64,000 nucleotides of DNA from Rhodanobacter sp. GTDB lineage: Bacteria > Pseudomonadota > Gammaproteobacteria > Xanthomonadales > Rhodanobacteraceae. The notes below the pieces were generated by a model, which did not search any database, had not been told where the DNA came from, and saw only the letters and a program-made list of their open reading frames with translations. Both the position numbers and the translations under genes were made by a program. Positions 1 to 13,160 of the stretch are shown here, piece by piece (the stretch's first letter is position 1; the number at the start of each line of letters is the position of its first letter). Location of the stretch: contig AP031382.1 of NCBI GenBank assembly GCA_040371205.1, forward strand, positions 124,001 through 188,000. The letters run 5' to 3'.

Positions 1-987
1 TTCGTTGCGGATCGCGCGGGTCTGCGCGGTGCTGGCCGCCAGCGGCGCCTCGCCCAGCAGGGAAATCTGGCCGGGAGCGGCGATTTCGGACAGCACCACC
101 TCGGACAGCATCTTGTGCGCGGCCGTGGTCGGGTGCACGCCGTCGGCGAAGAGATAGGTCTGGTCGGTGCCCGGGGCGTAGGTCACCGGTGCGCCGGAAC
201 CCTGCGGTCCGCACTGCACCGAGCTGCCGCTGCCGCCGGTGCAGGCGGGCGCGGTGACATTGCTGAAGCCGTAGGCCGAAGGATTGGCGATCACTTCGTT
301 GATGAGCGCGTAGGTATTCACCGGAATCACGTTGAGGCCGGCGCCGCTGAGCTGCTTCAGCCCGGAACTCAGCGTGCTGTTGAACAGCACCGACAGCTGG
401 GTGGCGCCGGCCGAGGCGGCGGCGCCGCCGGCCATGGCTTCCGGCGTCGCGCCGATGTTCGGCAGGTTGTACACCACCACGTAGCGGGCGCCGCTGGCCT
501 GCATCTGGCCCAGCAGGCCCAGCTCGGTCATGGCGGCGTTCACGGTGCCGCTGGACAGGGTCGTGGTGTTGGTGGTGGTGGAGGTCAGGTAGAAGATGTC
601 ATTGGCGCCGCCCCACACCTGGTACAGCGCGTTCGCGTCGGCATGGCCGCCGTTGGCCGCCAGGTACATCTGGAACTGCTGCGGCAGGGTCGGCACGGGC
701 GCCACGCCCTGCACCACGCCGGCGCCGCCGAAGGCGTAGTCGGTGCCGCCCAGCAGCGATGCCTGGATCGGGTCGCCGAGTCCCGCGGCGACCAGTTCCG
801 CGGACGTCTGGCCCGGATTGGTGGTGAAACGCATCGGCGTGGGCGAGCCCAGCGAAAGCGAGAGGTTGCCGGCGTCGCTCAGGCTGTCGCCGAACACGAC
901 GACCTTGCTGAAGTCGGTGGCACTGGCGGCCGTGCTGAACAACAGGGCGGCGGCGATGGCGCCGACTAGATGGCGGGTACGAGGCAT
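1..987 (-). CDS. GDSL esterase, probable autotransporter (C-terminus cut by window edge)
   Basis: Secreted SGNH/GDSL-family lipolytic enzyme, probably hydrolysing ester bonds at the cell surface. The start is the ATG at 987, preceded by AGGAG at good spacing. Residues 1-23 form a signal peptide (charged start, then an Ala/Leu-rich core ending near ASA). Block I is VFGDSLSDAGN with nucleophile Ser35. A GGAND block lies near residue 128, and the Asp/His pair is in FADGVHP (Asp282, His285). The stretch after the catalytic His (SEIAAPGQISLLGEAPL) resembles the linker that joins passenger to beta-barrel in EstA-type autotransporter esterases. The barrel itself would lie outside the window, so 329 residues are visible with no stop. 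Family assignment is firm; the autotransporter call is inference from the linker. Confidence 0.85.
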   Translation of the reverse strand, partial: MPRTRHLVGAIAAALLFSTAASATDFSKVVVFGDSLSDAGNLSLSLGSPTPMRFTTNPGQTSAELVAAGLGDPIQASLLGGTDYAFGGAGVVQGVAPVPTLPQQFQMYLAANGGHADANALYQVWGGANDIFYLTSTTTNTTTLSSGTVNAAMTELGLLGQMQASGARYVVVYNLPNIGATPEAMAGGAAASAGATQLSVLFNSTLSSGLKQLSGAGLNVIPVNTYALINEVIANPSAYGFSNVTAPACTGGSGSSVQCGPQGSGAPVTYAPGTDQTYLFADGVHPTTAAHKMLSEVVLSEIAAPGQISLLGEAPLAASTAQTRAIRNE

Positions 988-1105
988 GCGAACACTCCTG
1001 TGGCCGGGATGGCCTTGTTAGCTGGGCGTTACGGTAAGGCATCCCATACGGAACCGCATGCTGCAGCGCATCGCTGCAACAGGCGGCTTCGCGGGGGCGG
1101 TTGTT

Positions 1106-3436
<2,331 letters not shown>

Positions 3437-3554
3437 GGGGTGAAGCGTGTCCTTCGTGTTGGAGCGGCCGCCGATGATAGCAAGCAGGCAGGCGCGCCCC
3501 GGAATGAAAACGGCGCCGGGGCGAACCCCGGCGCCGCGCTTGCGGAACGGCGGA

Positions 3555-4337
3555 TCAGGCGTTGAACGAACCGCCGCTGCCGGTGGATGGACCGGATGCG
3601 TCCCTGAACTCGCTGGCGCGGCCGTTGAGCACCAGCGTGCCGGCAATCAGGTCGTGCAGGCCCTGTTTGCGCTGTGTGAACGCCACCATGATGTAGCCGA
3701 TGAAAAGGATGATCTGGCTCAGCAGCATGGCCGGGTAGCGGATGAGCGCGCGCGCCAGTGTCAGTCGCCGGCCCTGCATGTCGGTGACCCGGATACCTAG
3801 TGCTAACTTGCCGATGGTGGCCTGCCAAGGAGAGCTTTCGCACAGCGCGTAATACCACCAGGCCAGCACGAAGCCGGCAAGGAGCGCGGGCCACATCGTG
3901 GTATAGAACTGAACTTGGGCAGCAAGCATCGCGTGGGGATCGCCTGCGGCGTTCAGCGAGGCTTGCTTCAGCGCTTCCTTGGCCGCACGAATGCCGAATA
4001 CGGATTCGATCAGCATCGACGGAACCCAGAGCACGATGATGTCTAGGATGTAAGCCGCCACGCGCTTCCAGAAGCCCGCGTAGTCTTCCAGCGAGGCAGC
4101 GGTGGTTTGCGGAAGGGCCGACGTGGGAGCCGCGGGCGGCACATTGGAATGGCTTGCCATGGCCGCCGGGTCAGGCATCGCATCGGGATAAAGCACCGAC
4201 AGCGGCTGCCAGTCGGCGAGGCCTTCGCGCCAGGCGAGGTCGCTGCCGCTGACTTGTCCGCTGCGCAGCCATGCGCGCACGTCTTCTTCCTTGTAGGGGC
4301 CATGGCGTTCGCCGTTGCGGCCGATCCAGATTTCCAT
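3555..4337 (-). CDS. GYF_2/RDD-domain membrane protein
   Basis: 260 residues. The first 50 ([20 protein letters not shown] and on) match the GYF_2/DUF4339 type of small domain, with the typical W-G-P-Y and W pattern. A Pro/Ala-rich linker follows. From about residue 85 there is an RDD-type membrane domain: [15 protein letters not shown] is the first helix with its Arg, and [18 protein letters not shown] is the conserved loop. Further hydrophobic segments lie near residues 140-160 and 205-230. A GGGGAG-like ribosome site precedes the ATG at 4337. It sits between tex and mnmG, all leftward, but gaps of 80-120 bp make a single operon uncertain. RDD proteins are integral inner-membrane proteins of mostly unknown function; some have been linked to ion transport. 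No specific role is claimed here. Confidence 0.85.
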   Translation of the reverse strand: MEIWIGRNGERHGPYKEEDVRAWLRSGQVSGSDLAWREGLADWQPLSVLYPDAMPDPAAMASHSNVPPAAPTSALPQTTAASLEDYAGFWKRVAAYILDIIVLWVPSMLIESVFGIRAAKEALKQASLNAAGDPHAMLAAQVQFYTTMWPALLAGFVLAWWYYALCESSPWQATIGKLALGIRVTDMQGRRLTLARALIRYPAMLLSQIILFIGYIMVAFTQRKQGLHDLIAGTLVLNGRASEFRDASGPSTGSGGSFNA

Positions 4338-4417
4338 TGCATGCACTCCCCGCGTGGTGAATGCCGCGATGATGCCATGCCGCGCGTTGCGCGGGGCAGG
4401 GCGGAAGCGTCGAAAGC

Positions 4418-6292
<1,875 letters not shown>

Positions 6293-6462
6293 CGTCGACA
6301 GTGCGCTGGAACAAGGAGGCTTATGGTACTGCGCGGACATGCATCGGGTCTGGCATGCAAACTGCTTGATGTAGCCCGCACTTTCATGGGCACCGGCTGC
6401 GCGATCACGCGCGCCGGGATCGGGCGGACAGGGGCCTGATCGCGCGCCGCGAAAGGAAGCGG

Positions 6463-6493
6463 GACGGCGCCCCTCGGGGCGCCGTCGTTTTTT
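6463..6493 (+). terminator. Rho-independent terminator with no known upstream gene
   Basis: An 11-bp perfect GC-rich stem (GACGGCGCCCC with its complement) is followed directly by GTTTTTTG on the plus strand. No plus-strand gene lies upstream within the mnmG coding region, so it either ends an unseen small RNA or protects the region from antisense transcription. Confidence 0.75.
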
Positions 6494-6542
6494 GTGCGTC
6501 CGGAATGCTTGGGCCTGGCCGCGAACGGGGATCCGACAAAAG

Positions 6543-6570
6543 CGAAACCCCGCCCGGAGGCGGGGTTTCG
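6543..6570 (-). terminator. Hairpin terminator, probably minus strand
   Basis: A stem of 12 bp (CGAAACCCCGCC and its complement) has a 4-nt loop. Read on the minus strand it is followed by GCTTTTGTC, a short T-rich tract; on the plus strand the downstream sequence is TCGTCG. Minus-strand use is therefore favoured. The transcript it would end is not identified. Confidence 0.55.
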
Positions 6571-6800
6571 TCGTCGAGATCTGGCGCCCGGTGGTCTCAG
6601 GAACAGGGGGAATCCAGGATGACCGTGGTGCCGGGCGCCAGAAACCTTGAAACTCGGAGCTGTCCCGTCGCTTGCGGCCAGGACGTGGGTCGATCTTCGC
6701 CGCGGGCAGGTGAACCAGCGGTGACTACAGCGCAAATTTCTGCCGAAGCATGGCAGGTGTTGACGTGCTGCGTCAGTGTCGAATGGCCGCCCAAATGTGC

Positions 6801-6820
6801 AGTGTGATTGGCATCACACT
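6801..6820. promoter_or_regulatory. Perfect CRP/Clp-type binding site
   Basis: The 20-bp sequence AGTGTGATTGGCATCACACT is a perfect palindrome outside its 6-bp centre and matches the CRP consensus TGTGA-N6-TCACA exactly. In xanthomonads the CRP homologue Clp binds the same consensus. Its right end lies 50 bp upstream of the ATG of the 61-residue gene at 6871, so it probably controls that gene. Whether it activates or represses depends on the promoter position, which is not evident. Confidence 0.85.
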
Positions 6821-6870
6821 TTGGCATGGCCGATGCATTGTCTCTGGCAACCAACTACCGGAGAGCCGTC

Positions 6871-7056
6871 ATGGGCATGAATGTCGACTTCGAGAAGTTC
6901 TTTCCGCACCACGATCTGCTGATCGAGATCGGCCGCATCGAAATGGCCATGGAAACCCTGCAGGACCGCGCCGAGAACGAGCGTGTGATGCTGCAGCCGC
7001 GCCTGGAGTCGCGCATGGTTCGCCTGCGCACCGCGCTGAACAGCCTGCCGGTATGA
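6871..7056 (+). CDS. Small conserved-looking protein of unknown function (61 aa)
   Basis: A soluble, charged, probably helical protein beginning MGMNVDFEKFFPHHDLLIEI and ending RTALNSLPV. There is no signal peptide or membrane segment. The ATG at 6871 has a GGAG at 8-nt spacing. A longer frame opens at a TTG at 6808, but that start falls inside the CRP-type site, so the short form is preferred. Codon choice is GC3-rich like its neighbours, which supports real coding. A hairpin terminator follows at 7160. It stands alone between mnmG and pepN, so context gives no function. I do not recognise the family. Confidence 0.7.
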   Translation: MGMNVDFEKFFPHHDLLIEIGRIEMAMETLQDRAENERVMLQPRLESRMVRLRTALNSLPV

Positions 7057-7159
7057 ACATGAGCGCCGATATCTGAGCTGCGTACCCTGGGCGCGATGGT
7101 TTTGCTCCGGGCGATACGCCAGAGCCATCGCGCACAAGGTGCGCCCCCATTGACGAGAC

Positions 7160-7185
7160 GAAGCGGCGGCCAGGGCCGCCGCTTC
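7160..7185. terminator. Hairpin terminator between the small gene and pepN
   Basis: An 11-bp stem (GAAGCGGCGGC with its complement) with a 4-nt loop lies in the gap between the convergent 61-codon gene and pepN (stop at 7191). The plus-strand side is followed by GCATTTC. It is placed to serve both directions. Confidence 0.6.
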
Positions 7186-7190
7186 GCATT

Positions 7191-9836
7191 TCAGCCTTTC
7201 AGCATGTTGCCGACGATCTCGGCGAGGTTGCGCGACAGCTTGTCGCGCGCCGCCAGCGAGGCCAGTGCGGCATGGGCCGCCTCGCGGCGCTGCGGCTCCA
7301 GCCGCTGCCAGCCGTTGAAGGCGGTGGCGAGGCGGGCGGCGATCTGCGGGTTCAGCGCGTCCAGCGCCAGCAGCCGTTCGGCGTAGAGCCGGTAACCGGC
7401 ACCGTCGGTGCGATGGAAGCCGGTGGGATTGCCGTTGGCCCAGGTGCCCAGCAGGGCGCGGGCACGGTTCGGGTTCTTCAGGGTGAAGGATGGGTCGGCT
7501 TCCAGCGCCTGCACGCGGGCCAGCGCGCTTTCGCCCGGCAGTTGCGCCTGCAATGCGAACCACTTGTCCAGCGCCAGCGGATCGTTCGCGTAGCGCGCGC
7601 GGTAATGCGCCAGCGGTTCCGTGCTGCGTGCGGCATCGTGGCGCGCCAGCACGGCGAGCGCGGCGAGGCGGTCGGTCATGCTGGGTGCGTCGCGGTATTG
7701 CGCGGCGGCGTGGTCGCAGGCGGCGGCGGGATCAAGCCGCGCCAGCAGTTGCAGCACGCGCTGCTTGAGGCTGCGGTTGGCCTGGCTGGCGGCGTCGATG
7801 GCCGAGGTGGCCTGCGCGTGCAACGCACGATAGCGCGTGTCCAGCTTGTCGGCGCCGATGCGCGCGGCGAGGCGCTGCTGCAATTGCAGGCGCAGCACAT
7901 GGATGCGCGCCGGGTCGACCACGGACTCGCGTTCCGCCAGTTCGACCTCGCCGGGCGGGGTCAGCAGATTGGCCAGCAAGGCGGGATCGAGCCGCGCGTC
8001 GTCGAACAGCACGGCCAATGCGTTGCACCACGCGTCCACGGCTTCCGTGCCGGTGCCGTCGCGCAAGGCGTCGCAGGCGCGCAGCGCCAGTTGCTGGCCG
8101 GCTTCCCAGCGGTTGAAGCCATCGGGATCGTGGCCCAGCAGCAAGGCAAGTTCGGCCGGCGTGTAGTCGCATTCCAGGATCGCCGGCGCGGAGAAGCCGC
8201 GCAGCAGCGAGGGCACCGGGCGCTGGTCCACGTCGCGGAACACGAAGCGCTGCTCGACTTCGCCGAGCACCACCACGATTTCGGTGCCGCCGGTTTGGCC
8301 GTCCAGATGCAGGGGCAGCATGCTGCCGTCGGCGCCGAACAGCGCCAGCTTCACCGGGATGGGCAGCGGCTGCTTGTGCGGCTGCTGGTGGCTGGCCGGC
8401 GTGTGCTGCGACAGGGTGAGCGTGTATTCGCGGCGCGCGGCGTCGTAGTCGCCGTGTGCCTTCAGCCGCGGCGTGCCGGATTGGCCGTACCACGCGAGAT
8501 AGGGCGCGAGGTCGGTGCCGTTGGCTTCGCCTAGAGCAGCGAGGAAATCCTCGATGGTGGCGGCGCGGCCGTCGTTGCGGCTGAAGTACAGGTCGCAGCC
8601 GCGGCGGAAACCCTCCGCGCCCAGCTTGCCGGCCAGCATGCGCACCAGCTCGGCGCCCTTCTCGTACACGGTGGCGGTGTAGAAGTTGTTGATCTCGCGG
8701 TACTCGGCGGGGCGCACCGGATGCGCCAGCGGGCCGGCGTCCTCGGGGAACTGCGCGCGGCGCAGCAGCGACACGTCCTCGATGCGCTTCAGCGGCGCCG
8801 AGTTCATGTCGGCCGAGAAGCACTGCTCGCGGTAGACGGTAAAGCCTTCCTTGAGGCTGAGCTGGAACCAGTCGCGGCAGGTGACGCGGTTGCCGCTCCA
8901 GTTGTGGAAGTACTCGTGCGCGACCACCGCCTCCACGCGGCGGTATTCGTCGTCGGTGCTGGAGTCGGCGTCGGCCAACAGGCACTTGGTGTTGAAGATG
9001 TTGAGGCCCTTGTTCTCCATCGCGCCCATGTTGAAGTCGTGGGTGGCGACGACGTGGAACACGCCGAGGTCGTAGTTGCGGCCGTAGGCCTGCTCGTCCC
9101 AGCGCATCGAGCGCTCCAGCGCGTCCATCGCGTAGTGGCAACTGGCGATGGCATCGGCCTCGGCCCAGATCTTCAGCTGCACGTCGCGGCCGCCGGCGGT
9201 GCGGTAGTCGCGTTCGATCTTCTCCAGCCGGCCGGCGACCAGGGCGAACAGGTAGGACGGCTTGGGATGCGGGTCGGCGAAACGCGCCCAGTGGCGGCCG
9301 CCCTCCAGCTCGCCCGCGCCGTCGGGATCGCCGCCGGCCAGCAGCACCGGGAAGCGCGCGCGGTCGGCGCGCAGCGTCACGGTGTAGACGGACTGCACGT
9401 CCGGGCGATCCGGGAAGTAGGTGATGTGGCGGAAGCCCTGCGCCTCGCACTGGGTGAGCAGGAAGCCAGTTTCGCGCGGGCCGGAAAGGTACAGGCCTTC
9501 CAGCGCGGTGTTCGCGGCGGGGTACACGCGCACGCGCGTCTCCAGCACGCTGCCGTCGCGTGCGCCGTCCACCTCGATGCCGCTTTCGACGAGCCGGTAC
9601 GCATCGGGCGCCAGCGTCCGGCCGTCCAGCACGATGGACAGCAGTTCGAGGTTTTCACCGTCGAGGCGCAACGGCTCGTCCTGCGCGGGGTCGCGACGCA
9701 GCAGCAGTTTCGCGGCCACTTCGGTGACGTCGATGCCCAGTTCGAAATCCAGCTCCACCCGTTCGACGCGCCACGCGGGGGCGCGATAGTCGGCGAGGCG
9801 GATCGGCAGGCTGGAGGCGTCGGGGCGAGCGTTCAT
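7191..9836 (-). CDS. pepN: Aminopeptidase N (M1 metallopeptidase)
   Basis: 881 residues; E. coli PepN has 870. It is a zinc aminopeptidase that removes N-terminal residues from peptides in the cytoplasm. The exopeptidase motif GAMEN is at 271-275. The zinc site is HEYFH (His307, catalytic Glu308, His311) with the third ligand Glu330 in LKEGF. The N-terminal beta-sandwich contains the stretch QSVYTVTLRADRARFPVLLA seen in PepN, and the C-terminal half is the alpha-helical ERAP-like bowl. There is no signal peptide, which fits a cytoplasmic enzyme. It is divergent from the epimerase gene with a 78-bp gap, which must hold both promoters. Confidence 0.97.
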   Translation of the reverse strand: MNARPDASSLPIRLADYRAPAWRVERVELDFELGIDVTEVAAKLLLRRDPAQDEPLRLDGENLELLSIVLDGRTLAPDAYRLVESGIEVDGARDGSVLETRVRVYPAANTALEGLYLSGPRETGFLLTQCEAQGFRHITYFPDRPDVQSVYTVTLRADRARFPVLLAGGDPDGAGELEGGRHWARFADPHPKPSYLFALVAGRLEKIERDYRTAGGRDVQLKIWAEADAIASCHYAMDALERSMRWDEQAYGRNYDLGVFHVVATHDFNMGAMENKGLNIFNTKCLLADADSSTDDEYRRVEAVVAHEYFHNWSGNRVTCRDWFQLSLKEGFTVYREQCFSADMNSAPLKRIEDVSLLRRAQFPEDAGPLAHPVRPAEYREINNFYTATVYEKGAELVRMLAGKLGAEGFRRGCDLYFSRNDGRAATIEDFLAALGEANGTDLAPYLAWYGQSGTPRLKAHGDYDAARREYTLTLSQHTPASHQQPHKQPLPIPVKLALFGADGSMLPLHLDGQTGGTEIVVVLGEVEQRFVFRDVDQRPVPSLLRGFSAPAILECDYTPAELALLLGHDPDGFNRWEAGQQLALRACDALRDGTGTEAVDAWCNALAVLFDDARLDPALLANLLTPPGEVELAERESVVDPARIHVLRLQLQQRLAARIGADKLDTRYRALHAQATSAIDAASQANRSLKQRVLQLLARLDPAAACDHAAAQYRDAPSMTDRLAALAVLARHDAARSTEPLAHYRARYANDPLALDKWFALQAQLPGESALARVQALEADPSFTLKNPNRARALLGTWANGNPTGFHRTDGAGYRLYAERLLALDALNPQIAARLATAFNGWQRLEPQRREAAHAALASLAARDKLSRNLAEIVGNMLKG

Positions 9837-9914
9837 GCGGGCGCTACATCGGGTGCGGGGATGGATCAGGCTAACATGCGGGGTCTTTTCCCCGCCTTTC
9901 GATCGGAGTCCGCC

Positions 9915-10913
9915 ATGACGCGTTTCCGCGCCGCCGAAGCCATGCTGGGCACGCAGCCCGTGGTGCAATTGGAAGATGCCGCCGGCGGCCGCCGCGTGCG
10001 CATCGCACGGCTCGGCGCCGCGCTGCTGAACTTCGAGGTGGACGAAGGCGGCGCGTGGTTCGACTATGCCGACGGTTACCGCGACGACGCGGAAATCGTC
10101 GCGCGCTCCGGCTCGCGCTTCGCGATCATGGTGCCGTTCGGCGGCCGCATCGCCGATGCGCGCTACCGTTTCGACGGCCAACCGCAGGATCTGCAGCCTG
10201 GCGTGACGGGTGAGGCCCGCGCCAGCCGCCACGGCTTCGTGCGCGGCGTCACCTTCGAACTCGCCGCGCTCGCCGACGACGATGAGAAGGCGCAGGTCAC
10301 CCTGACTACCGACGCGATCCGGCCGCAACCGGGTTATCCGCATGCGATCGACCTCGCGGTGACGTTCACGCTGGATGCCGCCGGCCTGACGCTGGAGGTC
10401 GCCATGCGCAACGTGGGCGACCGCGCGGTGCCGTGCTTCTTCGGGTGGCATCCGTATTTCCGCCTGGCGGACGCGACGGTGGACGGTTGGGAGCTGCAGA
10501 TTCCCGCCGAGGGCCTGATCCGCACCGGCGCCGACCTGATCGCGTTGCCGGGTGCGGCGGCCCACGTGGCGTTGGACGAAGTGCCCGCGATGGATTTCCG
10601 CGCGCCGCGCGCCATCGGCGACCTCATCATCGACCAGGGCTACGAGGCCTTGCAGCCCGGCGCTGATGGCCGCATCCGCACGCGCCTGCACGACCCGGCC
10701 AGCGGGCGCGCGCTGGCGGTATGGCAGGAAAGCGGCGTGATGCACGCCTTCACCGCCGACACGATCAGCCGCGACCGCCGCCGCGCCGTGGCGCTGGAGC
10801 CGATGGAATGCATGGCGGACGCGTTCAACCGGCCCGAGTGCGCGCAGGCGGTTCGGCTGGAGCCGGGTGCGGAGCGGCGTTACCGCTGCGGCGTGGAGAT
10901 CGTCACGCCATGA
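9915..10913 (+). CDS. Aldose 1-epimerase-like protein
   Basis: 332 residues with the galactose-mutarotase beta-sandwich fold. Family marks include HGFVRG (His on the active-site face), GWHPYFRL (second His) and the late acidic residue in ALEPMECMADAFN, where the family has its general-base Glu. These enzymes interconvert the alpha and beta anomers of hexoses; some relatives (YeaD type) act on hexose-6-phosphates. The substrate cannot be told from sequence alone. The ATG at 9915 has GGAG at 9905-9908. Its stop overlaps the start of the next gene by ATGA, so the two are probably translated together, although their activities have no obvious link. Confidence 0.85.
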   Translation: MTRFRAAEAMLGTQPVVQLEDAAGGRRVRIARLGAALLNFEVDEGGAWFDYADGYRDDAEIVARSGSRFAIMVPFGGRIADARYRFDGQPQDLQPGVTGEARASRHGFVRGVTFELAALADDDEKAQVTLTTDAIRPQPGYPHAIDLAVTFTLDAAGLTLEVAMRNVGDRAVPCFFGWHPYFRLADATVDGWELQIPAEGLIRTGADLIALPGAAAHVALDEVPAMDFRAPRAIGDLIIDQGYEALQPGADGRIRTRLHDPASGRALAVWQESGVMHAFTADTISRDRRRAVALEPMECMADAFNRPECAQAVRLEPGAERRYRCGVEIVTP

Positions 10914-11857
10914 ACGCGCTTCCCGACATCGACGCCATCCGCGATGCCGCCGCGCGCATCGCGCCGCATGCGGTGGTCACGCCGGTATTGCGCAGCGCGG
11001 CGCTGGATGCGCTGGCCGGCGCGGAACTGCATTTCAAGTGCGAGAACCTGCAGCGCGGCGGCGCGTTCAAGTTCCGCGGCGCCTGCAACGCGGTGTGGTC
11101 GTTGAGCGACGAGGAAGCCGCGCGCGGCGTGGTCACGCATTCCTCCGGCAACCACGGCAACGCACTGGCGCTGGCCGCGGCCACGCGCGGCATCGCCGCG
11201 CACGTGGTGGTGCCCGAAGGCGCGGTGCAGGCCAAGCTCGATGCCATCGCGAAGGCAGGCGCCGCATTGCATCGCTGCGCGCCCACGCAGGCCGCGCGCG
11301 AAGCGATGTGCGCCGAGGTGCAGGCGCGGACCGGCGCCGCGTTGGTACACCCCTATGCCGATGTGCGGGTGATGGCGGGGCAGGGCACGCTCGCGCTGGA
11401 GTTGTTGCGGCAGGTGCCGCAGCTCGATGCATGCATCACGCCGGTCGGCGGCGGCGGGCTGGCGGCCGGCGTGGCCATCGCCGCGCATGCGCTTAGGCCG
11501 GAGCTGGCGCTGTTCGGCGCCGAGCCCGCGGGCGCCGATGACGCGGCGCGTTCGCTGGCGGCCGGCTCGCGCATCGCGGACCTGTCGCCGAATACCGTGT
11601 GCGACGGTCTGCGCGCCCTGGTCGGTGTGCCGAATTTCGACGCGCTGCGCGCCCATCGCGTGGACGTGGTCACGGTGAGCGATGCGGAAACCGTGGCTGC
11701 GATGCGCCTGCTGTGGAGCGCGTTGAAGCAGGTGGTGGAGGTATCCAGCGCCACCGTGCTGGCGGCGATCCTCAAACAGCCGCAGCGCTTCGCCGGCAGG
11801 CGTGTGGGCGTGGTGCTCACCGGCGGCAACGTCGATCTCGACGCGTTGCCGTGGTGA
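10910..11857 (+). CDS. PLP-dependent threonine/serine dehydratase or serine racemase-like
   Basis: 315 residues, fold type II PLP enzyme of the threonine dehydratase/serine racemase group. The Schiff-base lysine is Lys54 in GGAFKFRGACNA. The substrate loop is SSGNHG (78-83) and the phosphate-binding glycine loop is GGGGLAAG (180-187). The C-terminus ends at VVLTGGNVDLDALPW, the usual end of the catalytic domain, so there is no ACT regulatory domain as in IlvA. That favours a catabolic dehydratase, serine racemase or hydroxyaspartate-type enzyme; which of these is not decidable here. It overlaps the upstream epimerase gene by 4 bp. Confidence 0.85.
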   Translation: MNALPDIDAIRDAAARIAPHAVVTPVLRSAALDALAGAELHFKCENLQRGGAFKFRGACNAVWSLSDEEAARGVVTHSSGNHGNALALAAATRGIAAHVVVPEGAVQAKLDAIAKAGAALHRCAPTQAAREAMCAEVQARTGAALVHPYADVRVMAGQGTLALELLRQVPQLDACITPVGGGGLAAGVAIAAHALRPELALFGAEPAGADDAARSLAAGSRIADLSPNTVCDGLRALVGVPNFDALRAHRVDVVTVSDAETVAAMRLLWSALKQVVEVSSATVLAAILKQPQRFAGRRVGVVLTGGNVDLDALPW

Positions 11858-11866
11858 GCGCCGGGA

Positions 11867-12985
11867 TCATGCGGCGGCGGTCTCTTCCTCGAGCGGTGCG
11901 GCCGCGCCGACCGGAGCCTGGGCGGGTGCTTCCGGCGAGTGGTGCGCCAGGGCGTGCAGGTCCAGTTGGCTGACCGGGATGGGGCGGTAGCTCACGGGAT
12001 CGAAGGCCACCTCGCCCGGCTTCCAGCCGTCCAGCCGGCGCACGACGGCGAGGAAGCGTTTCGTCGACGCCCAGTGCAGGCCGAGCAGGTTGTAGTTGTT
12101 GTCCGCGTCCACCACCGGATCGCCCACGCCGGTGGGGCGCGGCGGTTCGCCGTACAGCGCGGTGCCGAACAGCACGTCCCAGATCGAGAACACCTGGCCG
12201 TAGTTGCAGTTGTGCAGGCCGGGTCGCTCGGGGTCGACCAGCATGTGGTGCAGGCGGTGGAATTTCGGGTCGACGAACAGCTTTTCGAACAGCCGTCCGA
12301 AGCCGAGCCGCGTATTGGTGTGCGACAGGTTCTGCACCAGCTCGCCCAGCAGCATCAGCCAGGCGAACTCGTCGGGATCCACGCCCATCGCCAGGCCCAC
12401 CACGGCGAGGATCATCGACTGGATGAAGCCGTCGATCAGGTTGCCGCGGTCGTTGGTCCAGCAGCTCATCTGCCGCGTGCTGTGGTGCATGCTGTGCAGC
12501 GACCACCACCACGGCAGCGCGTGCTGGGTGCGGTGCATCCAGTAGTACACGAAGTCGTAGACCACGTAGTACACGCCGAACAGCACGTAGGGATGACTGT
12601 TGAACCACGGCACCAGGGTGGTCAGCGCCAGCGGCGAGCCGGTGCTGGAAGTGTCCGTGGCGCCGCCGCCCAGCAGGTTGCTGAAGGGCATCAGGATCAG
12701 GTAGGTGAACAGCGGGAAGATGCCCACCAGCATCATCACCGTGTAGTTGCGGTCCACCAGGGTGAGCTTGCGGTCGCTCCATTTCTCCGCCGGGAAGAAG
12801 GTTTCCAGCGGGCGGAAGAGGAAGCCGATGATGCTGATCTGCAGCACGGCGATCAGCAGCGAGGCGGCGATGTCGCGCGGGTCGCCCGACAGCTTGCCCA
12901 GGTGCAGCAGGCCGAGCGCCGGCGCCACCGCATGGTTGCTCAGCCAGTCGACCAGGTGGGACCACAATGCAGGGAGCGAGGACAT
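11867..12985 (-). CDS. Sterol desaturase / fatty acid hydroxylase family membrane enzyme
   Basis: 372 residues with at least four hydrophobic segments in the N-terminal half. The di-iron histidine clusters of the fatty acid hydroxylase superfamily are present: HRTQH, then HSMHH, then HTNTR and HRLHH in order, spaced as in the family. The enzyme would use O2 to hydroxylate or desaturate a lipid in the inner membrane; the substrate is unknown. The C-terminus is Ala/Pro-rich and ends in a run of Glu and Ala. The start at 12985 is chosen by homology and by the hydrophobic N-terminus; its ribosome site is weak. It converges with the dehydratase gene (9-bp gap) and is divergent from tag. Confidence 0.88.
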   Translation of the reverse strand: MSSLPALWSHLVDWLSNHAVAPALGLLHLGKLSGDPRDIAASLLIAVLQISIIGFLFRPLETFFPAEKWSDRKLTLVDRNYTVMMLVGIFPLFTYLILMPFSNLLGGGATDTSSTGSPLALTTLVPWFNSHPYVLFGVYYVVYDFVYYWMHRTQHALPWWWSLHSMHHSTRQMSCWTNDRGNLIDGFIQSMILAVVGLAMGVDPDEFAWLMLLGELVQNLSHTNTRLGFGRLFEKLFVDPKFHRLHHMLVDPERPGLHNCNYGQVFSIWDVLFGTALYGEPPRPTGVGDPVVDADNNYNLLGLHWASTKRFLAVVRRLDGWKPGEVAFDPVSYRPIPVSQLDLHALAHHSPEAPAQAPVGAAAPLEEETAAA

Positions 12986-13160
12986 CGGCGGAATTCGCGG
13001 GGAACGGCAGCGCGCATGATACCGCCGCGTCCGCCGCGTCGCGCTGAACGCGGCCGCGCGAACTTGCGGTTCCGTCGCGCCGGCCTCCTGCGGCATGGCC
13101 GTATTGCCTTCGCGTGCCGGCCGGCGTTCACTGTGCGCTCGTCCCGACGGAAACCGACGC

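Larger units (their letters stand above)
6293..6800. other. Intergenic region with two hairpin terminators and an 11-bp inverted repeat
   Basis: About 510 bp between mnmG and the CRP-type site, with no convincing gene. It holds a strong plus-strand terminator at 6463-6493, a second GC-rich hairpin at 6543-6570, and an inverted repeat (CTGGCGCCCGG at 6581-6591 and its complement at 6631-6641) enclosing a 39-nt loop. A minus-strand frame of 85 codons (6597-6854) crosses this but lacks coding character. The unexplained terminators suggest a small RNA on one or both strands. Confidence 0.5.

Noticed and set aside
6293..6640. Possible tRNA or SRP RNA in the structured gap
   Set aside because: No cloverleaf, CCA end or SRP signature sequence was found on either strand.
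6597..6854. Minus-strand frame of 85 codons overlapping the CRP-type site and the inverted repeat
   Set aside because: It has no ribosome site, no recognisable family and mixed codon use, and its start lies within the regulatory region of the 61-residue gene.
6808..6870. TTG start extending the 61-residue protein by 21 residues
   Set aside because: The TTG falls within the CRP-type site and has no ribosome site, whereas the ATG at 6871 has a well-spaced GGAG.
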